Below are positions 8,856 to 14,720 of a stretch of DNA of 64,000 nt, piece after piece. The DNA is from Prevotella sp. (GTDB lineage: Bacteria; Bacteroidota; Bacteroidia; Bacteroidales; Bacteroidaceae): the NCBI GenBank assembly GCA_016285245.1, contig JAEEQH010000002.1:78574-142573 (forward strand), read 5' to 3'. The notes beneath the pieces were generated by a model, which saw only the letters and a program-made list of their open reading frames with translations, was not told where the DNA came from and made no database searches. The translations under genes and the position numbers were made by a program. Position 1 is the stretch's first letter. Every line of letters begins with the position of its first letter.

Positions 8856-9878
8856 TCACCTCTCAACCAGCAACCGCCCAATCTCGTTCAAGGCCACGAA
8901 TCGGTACCGTTGTGATTCCACTGGAATTGGACTGTAACTATAGTGCTTAGCCTCAGCCTTCCGTCGCAAAACGTCCTCTGTCGCCTTCATCACAACGGAA
9001 TCTACAAAAGCGCTCCCGTCGGGCTCCATCAGCAACAACTTACCTTTCGAACAAGCCTCGAAATAAACCCCTCCCGGTTTATAGAAACGCTCTTGAGGCG
9101 ACCCCTCCTTCGGAAAGCCGTCGTTCAGCAGCACCACTAACGGAAATCCCTGTTCGCGAACCATTCTAGCGATTTTCTTCTCACCGTTACTAATTGCCGC
9201 CGTATAGGTCACCGCACCATTATGCGCTGCCGCCAACACCGATTGAAGCCGTTCCTCTATTTGCCCTTCACTGGCTTCACGACTCATTTCCACCAATTGC
9301 CTGTCAGGCCAATCCAACAAGAAGTGGTTACCCATAGACGTGAACAGCAACCCACACACATCCGTCTTGCGATGCATCCTGAAGAGATCAGGATTCTGCC
9401 TGCGCTGCCAGGCACGTTCTGAGTTGGCTTTCACATATTCTATCATAGCGTGCAGTTGCCCTTTGTGCGTTAGAACGCGATAGAATGGCGGTGCGTCATA
9501 CAAGTTCTCAACAAATCCCAGTTTTCGTGCTTCCGCTTTGCATCCCTGCATATAACCCCGTACCACCTCCCTGATGCTACGGGGCATCGTCCGTTGCACC
9601 TGAAGCACCATGTGATGATGATCAGGCATCACTTTGTCGGCAAGAATCTTTATCTCAGGACACAACTCCAATAACTTGCGCTGTTGATTGATAAGCACCC
9701 AACCAATCGGCGTCTTTTCTATGACAGCCTCAGAACCATTATGCGTAAGCGTTCCAAACAACGCCTGCCGTGCGTTTGCCACCATCGTCACATGCACGAT
9801 GCATGGCTTGCGCCATGCTCCTGGCTCCAACCACGTGAATGCCTCCTTTCTCGGCGTGCTTACGTTCTCGTTTGTCAT
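8856..9878 (-). CDS. REP-associated tyrosine transposase (RAYT, Y1/HUH family)
   Basis: The 340-residue protein has the single-strand HUH nuclease signature MPDHHHMVLQV (His87 and His89 form HxH) and a likely catalytic tyrosine Y148 in MIEYVKANSERAW, the layout of IS200-like REP-associated transposases. The part after about residue 165 extends beyond the bare Y1 domain. These enzymes are thought to mobilise REP hairpins instead of their own gene. Three REP-like hairpins with a shared box lie around this gene. The start at 9878 (MTNENVST) lies inside a tandem duplication, and the previous frame ends by overlapping it (ATGA). An alternative ancestral start is at 9934, now out of frame. Confidence 0.82.
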   Translation of the reverse strand: MTNENVSTPRKEAFTWLEPGAWRKPCIVHVTMVANARQALFGTLTHNGSEAVIEKTPIGWVLINQQRKLLELCPEIKILADKVMPDHHHMVLQVQRTMPRSIREVVRGYMQGCKAEARKLGFVENLYDAPPFYRVLTHKGQLHAMIEYVKANSERAWQRRQNPDLFRMHRKTDVCGLLFTSMGNHFLLDWPDRQLVEMSREASEGQIEERLQSVLAAAHNGAVTYTAAISNGEKKIARMVREQGFPLVVLLNDGFPKEGSPQERFYKPGGVYFEACSKGKLLLMEPDGSAFVDSVVMKATEDVLRRKAEAKHYSYSPIPVESQRYRFVALNEIGRLLVER

Positions 9879-9934
9879 GTTCCTCGGCGTTCGTTTGTCA
9901 TGTTCCTCGGCGTGCTTCCGTTCTCATTTGTCAT
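9843..9934 (-). repeat. Tandem duplication of the transposase start region with a 19-codon leader frame
   Basis: On the minus strand a segment beginning ATGACAAA.GA occurs three times, starting at 9934, 9901 and 9878. The first interval is 33 nt, the second only 23 nt because 10 nt are missing from the middle copy. The ATG at 9934 therefore reads 19 codons and stops at 9875-9877, overlapping the ATG at 9878 as ATGA. Restoring the 10 nt would fuse the two frames. Confidence 0.75.
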
Positions 9935-9996
9935 TTGCAAATAAAATTTGCTGTCAAGCAACGTAACATCACGGCTTTATCCCGCTTTCCCCTAAT

Positions 9997-10028
9997 GTCC
10001 CGTTCCTTTTCCGCGGATTGTATCCGCG
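9997..10028 (+). repeat. REP-like element 2
   Basis: GTCCCG (9997-10002) precedes a perfect 7-bp hairpin, CGCGGAT (10012-10018) and ATCCGCG (10022-10028) with loop TGT. Orientation and spacing match element 1. Confidence 0.72.
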
Positions 10029-10134
10029 TCCACTAAACGTCCGCTGAACCTGTCCGCAAAGATAATCATTATTTTGCAAACCTCTGCGAAAAAAGCGCAA
10101 ATAATTCATGAGTCCTGCGATTCTTTCTCTTTTT

Positions 10135-10204
10135 GTCCCGTTCCTTTCATCGTTTCTTTCTTATTTGTCCCGTTCCTTTCGTCGTTCCTTTCTTATTCGT
10201 CCCG
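10135..10204 (+). repeat. 32-bp tandem repeat carrying GTCCCG boxes
   Basis: GTCCCG boxes start at 10135, 10167 and 10199, an exact 32-bp period. The first two units share about 30 of 32 bases (GTCCCGTTCCTTTC.TCGTT) and lack the hairpin; the third runs into REP-like element 3. These look like REP heads multiplied without their stems. Confidence 0.8.
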
Positions 10205-10229
10205 TTTCTTCTTGCGGATTACATCCGCA
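10199..10229 (+). repeat. REP-like element 3
   Basis: GTCCCG (10199-10204) precedes a perfect 7-bp hairpin, TGCGGAT (10213-10219) and ATCCGCA (10223-10229) with loop TAC. The outermost stem base pair differs from element 2 (T-A instead of C-G) but stays paired. Confidence 0.72.
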
Positions 10230-10306
10230 CCCGAGTCTCCCCTGATGTCAACGTCTGTCGTAACACCTAGCTCTCGTTCTCAAAGTTTCCGACGGGTCAC
10301 ATCTTC

Positions 10307-10567
10307 TTATATAATATAATCGGGAGATTCTTGTTGATAAATGTTGTAAAGAGTATCGACAACGAACGTCCAGCCTATGACGTTGGTGTCGATGGTCGGA
10401 CGCTCCACGTCGTAGTCCAGCGAGGAGTTGATGTCGCCCGTACCCGAGCAGACGATAGCTAGGTCAATATCTCTTATTATGGCACGAAGGGCATCAATGG
10501 CTCGCATTATTTCGTCCTGCTTGGTGATGTCAGCCATGGCGGTGACAGTCGTGTCTGTTTTGCTTGC
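10307..10567 (-). pseudogene. Fragment of a short-chain dehydrogenase/reductase (SDR)
   Basis: The frame encodes an internal SDR piece: a DITKQDEIMRAIDALR helix, then IDLAIVCSGTG (position of the NAG motif), then ERPTIDTNVIGWTFVVDT. The Rossmann TGxxxGIG start is missing, since a TGA closes the frame just upstream of about 10567. The catalytic YxxxK region and C-terminal half are also missing, because the frame stops at 10307-10309 after YNIYQQ. About 85 of the usual 240-260 residues remain. It is adjacent to the deleted lgt on the same strand, so this zone has lost DNA more than once. Confidence 0.7.
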
Positions 10568-10575
10568 TCATAGTT

Positions 10576-11213
10576 TTATTTCTTTATCATACACCATAGA
10601 CCCACAAGCACTAAAGGAATGCTCAGCAATTGTCCCATATCAAGAAGCATACCCTGTTCGAAATCCACTTGTTCTTTTTTTAGGAATTCAACGAAGAAGC
10701 GAAAGGTAAATATTGTCATAATACAATACCCGAAATAGAAACCAGACCCAACAGCGATAGAAGATGTCGTCCTCATGTGCTGGGATTTGCGCCAATACTG
10801 ATAAAGGGAAAAACCAATGGCAAAAATGAGAAGGTAGGCTAAGGCTTCATAGAGCTGTGTCGGATGACGTGGAACTAGTTCTCCGTTTACCAGTGCCTCT
10901 TGGCTATGGAAGATAAAAGCCCACGGCATATCAGTAGTCTTTCCGATGATTTCGAAATTCATCAGGTTACCCAGACGAATACAACAAGCCGTGGCAGGAG
11001 CGGCAATGGCGACATTATCTAACACCATCATGGGTTTAAGTTTTACCTTCCTCCAATAGAATGCCAAAGCGACGAAAAGACCTATAGTGCCACCGTGTGA
11101 AGCCAATCCCCGATAACCTATATACGACCATGAGCCGTTATCCTGTATATGAATGAAAAGAATATTCCTATACGAAAAACCTCTATCGAGGGTTGCCAGT
11201 CAATATAAAGCAT
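10576..11213 (-). pseudogene. lgt: Prolipoprotein diacylglyceryl transferase (lgt), internally deleted
   Basis: The N-terminus is intact from ATG 11213: MLYIDWQPSIEVFRIG, the normal Lgt start. At about 11160-11165 it jumps, out of frame, to a later part of the protein, readable as ILFIHIQDNG followed by GYRGLASHGGTIGL and continuing to the normal C-terminus (HPTQLYEA motif, several membrane helices). The original frame ends at a TAG about 30 codons in. Roughly 70-80 residues are missing at the junction. Lgt adds the lipid to lipoproteins in the inner membrane. Lipoproteins elsewhere in this window keep normal lipoboxes, so a working lgt should exist elsewhere in the genome. The 176-codon downstream frame from 11106 is unlikely to be functional. 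Confidence 0.85.
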
Positions 11214-11216
11214 GTC

Positions 11217-12461
11217 TTAATTTGTTCTCTTCAGTAATACTGTCTTTTCTATACCGTCAGGAGTGTAGAATTTTAATAGTGCTTCCTCATCTTTCCGGTC
11301 CATCAGCATGTAGGTGCAGAGGTCATTGATGGGGATGCCGTTTACTTCTTTTAGGTAATCACCAGTACGAATACCTTTCTGATAGTCCGTTGATCCCTTG
11401 CGGACGACGGCTTTGAGAACGCCGAGTGTATCGCCCGCTTCTGATGGTATGAGTGAAATGCTACCGGCCTCACTATTTCCTACCCTTATATCTTGCTGGT
11501 TATGAGGAAGGAACACAAACAGCTTCCGAGGTGCATCAATAATCAATGAGGCATGTTTCAACAAGGCACTCCCGATTCTCATAGTCCGATAGGCTGTTGT
11601 GACATACAAGTCGTTGACGGGCAATTCTCCAATCTTTATTGTCGGGAAGTGGAGAAACCTTCCCATTAAGGTGTCAGTGGACAGACCGTATAATCACGCA
11701 CGTGCTTTGACGGTGGTATCTGTCTGTATTGTCAAGTCATCGAGAACCTTTCTCTTCTTTGGAGATTTCCGAAACCATTGGTCTAAATAGTCCTGGGGCA
11801 GATCAAACCATCCGTTCAAAGCTCCAGTATCAAAAACAGTTTCTATAAATCCCAAAGGGGTGTCAACGATGACTAATGGACGATAGGCTTGTTTAGTTCT
11901 ATATTTGGCACAGGGTTGTCCTTTCTCTTCTTCTGAGAAGAATTTCTTCCTGTCGGTGACAATCAGCAGACTGTCTTTCGTATCCAACTTGAACGAAAGA
12001 TCTTTGCCGACCAGATTGAAACCAAGCACACCATCAAATCTGCCGCACAAATAATCTTTCATCCCATCTTCTACAATCACCGGATAGTTCTCAATTTGCA
12101 GGTTTCCCATCTTCATGGTAGGAATCTGATAGATGGTTTTATGGCGCCTATTCTTGTTGGAATCTCCGAAGAGCAAACTGTCTGCCATGAATTGCCTCAT
12201 ATAGGCTTCTTTCTGTCCTTGCCATAATCCAAGCGGTGAACCTGTATCAAACAGAAAGTGCCTGATTCGTCCCTCTATCTCCACAGGCACAACCTCTGCT
12301 CCATCTATCACCTTTATTTTGATGGTGTCTGCGAAATCTCTCTTCGAAAAACTGACAGGAGTCGTTGCGGTCTTTATGAGGTTTTGAGCCAACATGGGAG
12401 TTGTGGCGAGCAGGGCGGCAATCAGGAGCAGGAATCGTCTGTAGTGTTTCATTTTGTCCAT
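11217..12461 (-). pseudogene. Secreted retropepsin-like aspartic protease with PDZ domain, interrupted by TGA
   Basis: The reading frame has a signal peptide (MDKMKHYRRF plus LLLIAALLA), a first catalytic FDTGSP (D72), a second VFDTGALNGW (D211) and, further on, a PDZ-like domain (IRTGDYLKEVNGIPINDL). An in-frame TGA at 11694-11696 splits it after residue 255; the same frame continues (LYGLSTDT, then MGRFLHFP) to the stop at 11217. One base change would restore a 414-residue protein, so this is a nonsense mutation or a sequence error, not a frameshift. The N-terminal piece keeps both aspartates but loses the PDZ domain. MKHYRR at 12452 is an alternative start. Confidence 0.8.
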
Positions 12462-12521
12462 TGTTCATCAGTTTTTATTCCATGCTATTTTTATCGATCG
12501 ATATTAGACAAAGATTAGGTG

Positions 12522-12529
12522 CAAAGGTA
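12522..12529 (-). promoter_or_regulatory. -7 box TACCTTTG ahead of the aspartic protease gene
   Basis: Minus-strand TACCTTTG matches TAnnTTTG and lies about 60 nt before the start codon at 12461. Confidence 0.55.
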
Positions 12530-12682
12530 GGGAAAATAATTGAAAGTGCAAAAAAAAAGAAGAATTTGTCGAAGAGGGGGAACGGAGGAAAGATGGTGCT
12601 GGATCGGGTGTAGGATAAACGGCGTCAGGTGCGGGTTCATTGTGAGATAAGCGGATTGTTTCTGGTTTTTTCTACTATACTA

Positions 12683-12711
12683 TGCGCATGCATATGCGTG
12701 CGCACGTATTA
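12683..12711. repeat. Alternating purine-pyrimidine tract 1 (29 nt)
   Basis: Every base from 12683 to 12711 alternates pyrimidine and purine (TATGCGCATGCATATGCG and onward), rich in GC/GT steps. Such tracts can adopt Z-DNA under negative supercoiling. Confidence 0.7.
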
Positions 12712-12733
12712 TGATAGGGAAAGGGAAAATTAT

Positions 12734-12834
12734 CCTACCTATCCTACCTATCCTACACCCAGAGTTATGCTTAATGTATAATGCATAATGCTTAATGGTA
12801 TGCCCGTAGGTGTAGGATAGGTAGGATAGGTAGG
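12734..12834. repeat. 25-bp perfect inverted repeat with 51-nt loop
   Basis: Arm 12734-12758 (CCTACCTATCCTACCTATCC and onward) is exactly complementary to 12810-12834. Each arm is itself a tandem of CCTACCTAT units of period 9. The loop is AT-rich with TGCTTAATG repeats. Confidence 0.9.
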
Positions 12835-12854
12835 TTATTTTCTTGTTTCAGTAC

Positions 12855-12876
12855 TATATATGCATATACGCGCGCG
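12855..12876. repeat. Alternating purine-pyrimidine tract 2 (22 nt)
   Basis: Positions 12855-12876 alternate perfectly (TATATATGCATATACGCG and onward). It lies 20 nt beyond the 25-bp inverted repeat, so tracts 1 and 2 flank that hairpin on both sides. Confidence 0.7.
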
Positions 12877-12910
12877 AGAGCTCATGGAAACGAATGGGTT
12901 GTTCTTTTTT

Positions 12911-13035
12911 GAAACGAATTATCCTAATTGATCTTAATTTGGACCACGAATTTTCCTAATTATTGCTTATTCTTGCTTATTGTTTTCCTAAAAATAACAT
13001 TAGAAAAATTAAGGTCAATTAGGATAATTCGTTTC
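12911..13035. repeat. 30-bp inverted repeat with 65-nt loop
   Basis: Arm 12911-12940 (GAAACGAATTATCCTAATTG and onward) pairs with 13006-13035 with a single mismatch. Confidence 0.88.
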
Positions 13036-13089
13036 TTAAAAATAACAATTTGTTTCCTGGAAATTGGTGTTCGTAACCCTGCCGCCGGA

Positions 13090-13167
13090 AAAGGTGACCT
13101 TTAGCCGTGAAAAGGTGGTCTTTAGAAACGTAAAGGTGACCTTTAGCGGGCTAAAGGTCACCTTATT
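13090..13167. repeat. 21-bp-period repeat, locus A (four units)
   Basis: Cores of the form AAAGGTnnnCTTTAG start at 13090 and 13111, with related cores at 13132 and 13153, all at exact 21-bp steps. The core is close to a palindrome, and units 3 and 4 form a 14-bp hairpin (13133-13146 with 13151-13164). The same period recurs at 33837 and 63471. Confidence 0.85.
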
Positions 13168-13195
13168 ACACATAAATATGCGGATAAATATACAT

Positions 13196-13732
13196 TCACC
13201 TGCCATTGTTATGGCGTTGCGGACGGGCGCCTCCACCGAAACGTTGGGGGTTGTTGCCGTTGGGTCCGCCACCGAAACGCTGGAGGTTGTTACCGTTGGC
13301 ACCTCCCTGCATGGCTCCGCCCCAGGAGCGGAGCTTCATGCGGAAGAAGCGGTCCTCGGCCTGCAGCACTTCCCAGAGCTTGGAGGCTGGTATGACGCGC
13401 AGGAACTTGTTGTGGTAGTTCTGCTGTATCTGCTTCAGCTCCAGATCAATCTGGTCGCGCTGGCGAATAGACTCTGCGCAGCCTTTCTCGTCGGCGGGTT
13501 TCTTGAAGCCGAGCTTGCGCTGGCGCTCATAGATGGCGCGCTGCTTGGCTTGCATCTCGCGGAACAGTGGGAAGAACCGAGCTGCCTCGCGGTCGGTGAG
13601 TCCGGCAGCCTTGGTGATGAACTGCTGCTGCTCGGCCTCAAACTTGGCGGGATCGAACTTCTGTCCCTGCTGTGCATAGGTGCCTACGGCGAGCAGTCCG
13701 AGTATGAATAGTAGTAGTGAGAGGCGTTTCAT
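13196..13732 (-). CDS. Spy/CpxP-like periplasmic helical protein with Gly-rich tail
   Basis: The 178-residue product has a signal peptide (MKRLSLLLFILGLL, ending TYAQ), then a helical region with alternating charge (FITKAAGLTDREAARFFP and KLWEVLQAEDRFFRMKLR) resembling the periplasmic partners often found with ECF sigma/anti-sigma pairs. The tail is Gly/Asn/Arg-rich with a 12-residue repeat around QRFGGG. ATG 13732 is chosen over longer frames because it gives a clean signal peptide just 5 nt after the upstream stop. It is the last gene of the sigma/anti-sigma operon. A role in sensing or buffering envelope stress is inferred from context. Confidence 0.75.
   Translation of the reverse strand: MKRLSLLLFILGLLAVGTYAQQGQKFDPAKFEAEQQQFITKAAGLTDREAARFFPLFREMQAKQRAIYERQRKLGFKKPADEKGCAESIRQRDQIDLELKQIQQNYHNKFLRVIPASKLWEVLQAEDRFFRMKLRSWGGAMQGGANGNNLQRFGGGPNGNNPQRFGGGARPQRHNNGR
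13233..13304 (-). repeat. 36-nt tandem repeat in the Spy-like gene tail
   Basis: Two copies of a 36-nt unit (13233-13268 and 13269-13304) encode the repeated NGNN.QRFGGG segment. The unit length keeps the frame. Confidence 0.8.
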
Positions 13733-13737
13733 GTAGT

Positions 13738-14112
13738 TTAGTATTCGCTGGTTAGACATGCATAGATATCCTGATGGTCTATCATGAGGTAGTCTGCGGC
13801 TTCGTCGATGTAGCTGTCGCTGACGGGTGCTGCTACGGCAGCCACCTGCTTGTCGGCTGTGTCGGCGGGGTTGAGCTTGTTGAAATAGACGAGGGTGCCG
13901 ACGATGGCTACGACGGCCACTGATGCTGCTGCCAGCCACGAGCGGCGTAGCTGTATGCGGCGAGCCGTCTTCTCTTCTTTCGGATTCTCTGACTGGCGCT
14001 CTGGCAGACGGGCCATCACGTCGGCTGTGAGCCGGTCGAAGTATCCTTCTGGGACACGGAACGGATTCTCGTTCGTTATCCTGCTCTTCAAATATAATTC
14101 TTCGTTTGTCAT
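13738..14112 (-). CDS. Anti-sigma-factor-like membrane protein
   Basis: The 124-residue protein has a cytoplasmic N-terminus (MTNEELYLKSRITNENPFRV), one membrane helix at about 59-78 and a periplasmic C-terminus. It begins 50 bp after the ECF sigma gene and ends 5 nt before the Spy-like gene. Size, topology and position fit a small anti-sigma or sigma-regulon membrane partner. No zinc-binding HxxxCxxC motif is visible, so it is not a ZAS-type anti-sigma factor, and the role is inferred from context. Confidence 0.65.
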   Translation of the reverse strand: MTNEELYLKSRITNENPFRVPEGYFDRLTADVMARLPERQSENPKEEKTARRIQLRRSWLAAASVAVVAIVGTLVYFNKLNPADTADKQVAAVAAPVSDSYIDEAADYLMIDHQDIYACLTSEY

Positions 14113-14162
14113 AAGGCAATTTTTATTTATCTATTAATGAGACGCGTTGTTGCTGAAAAGGT

Positions 14163-14711
14163 TTAATCGCGTGAATGAAAAAATTCTGTAATTTTTTTCA
14201 CTGCGATATGATAGGATGCTTTCAGCGCTCCCTCGCTGGTGTCGAGGAGTCGGCTGATCTCGCTGTATTTCATCTCGTCGAAGTAGCGCAGCTGGAAGAC
14301 GGTGCGCTGTACGTCGGGCAGGCTTGCGATGGCTTCCTGCAGCTGTGCCTGTGTCTCGTCGCCGTCGAAGTAGTCGTCGGCCATCAGACGGTCGGCCACG
14401 CCGAGGTCGGCATCGTCGGTACTGACGAGTGTGAGGTTCTTCTGCCGGCGCATGAAGTCGAGGCTCTCGTTGATGGCGATGCGCGAGAGCCACGTCAGGA
14501 GCTTGGCGTCGCCGTGGAAGTTGTCAAGGGCCTGCCACGCCTTGATGAACGCATTCTGCAGGACGTCGTTGGCATCGTCGTGTGTGAGCACGATGCGTCG
14601 GACCTGCCAGTACAGTTGTTCGCTGTACTGTCGGACGACGTTCTCGAAGGCTCGTCGCTGCGTCTTAGGGTCTCTGAGCTGCTGTAGCAGCAGTTGTTCG
14701 TCGATAATCAT
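14163..14711 (-). CDS. ECF-type RNA polymerase sigma factor (sigma-70 family)
   Basis: The 182-residue protein has sigma region 2 (about 25-90, ending TWLSRIAINESLDFMRRQK) and sigma region 4 (about 120-175, QLRYFDEMKYSEISRLLDTS, then ALKASYHIAVKKI), with a 30-residue acidic linker. No other domains are present, as in ECF factors. It directs RNA polymerase to a specific set of promoters, probably in response to an envelope signal passed by the membrane protein encoded next. It follows the L,D-transpeptidase gene by 9 nt, so the cell-wall enzyme and the sigma cassette are probably one transcript. Confidence 0.9.
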   Translation of the reverse strand: MIIDEQLLLQQLRDPKTQRRAFENVVRQYSEQLYWQVRRIVLTHDDANDVLQNAFIKAWQALDNFHGDAKLLTWLSRIAINESLDFMRRQKNLTLVSTDDADLGVADRLMADDYFDGDETQAQLQEAIASLPDVQRTVFQLRYFDEMKYSEISRLLDTSEGALKASYHIAVKKITEFFHSRD

Positions 14712-14720
14712 AGTTCCCTT

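Larger units (their letters stand above)
9935..10306. other. Gene-free stretch upstream of the transposase
   Basis: This stretch holds two REP-like hairpins and a 32-bp tandem repeat, listed separately. It is rich in C and T on the plus strand. I see no convincing reading frame, no RNA gene, and no clear TAnnTTTG box. Confidence 0.6.
12530..13195. other. Gene-free repeat-rich stretch
   Basis: About 670 bp contain no credible gene. In order they hold an alternating purine-pyrimidine tract (12683-12711), a 25-bp perfect inverted repeat (12734-12834), a second alternating tract (12855-12876), a 30-bp near-perfect inverted repeat (12911-13035), and four units of a 21-bp-period repeat (13090-13167). 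Open frames across the last part only translate the repeat and are not counted as genes. Confidence 0.75.

Noticed and set aside
10135..10204. CRISPR-like regular repeats
   Set aside because: Units are directly tandem without spacers, only two to three in number, and no cas genes are nearby. The same applies to the 21-bp arrays.
10576..11106. Shortened lgt frame (176 codons) as a functional gene
   Set aside because: It lacks the first membrane helices; the true start is found upstream in another frame, showing a deletion.
11694..11696. TGA as selenocysteine or recoded codon in the aspartic protease
   Set aside because: No hairpin resembling a SECIS follows, the family has no cysteine expected there, and TGA is a normal stop in this genome.
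12401..12613. Short plus-strand frames upstream of the aspartic protease
   Set aside because: They cover the promoter and the antisense of the signal peptide and show no conserved motif.
13036..13302. Minus-strand frame with a KVTF-type seven-residue repeat
   Set aside because: It only translates the 21-bp DNA repeat and the antisense of the Spy-like gene tail; the period of 7 residues is the DNA period.
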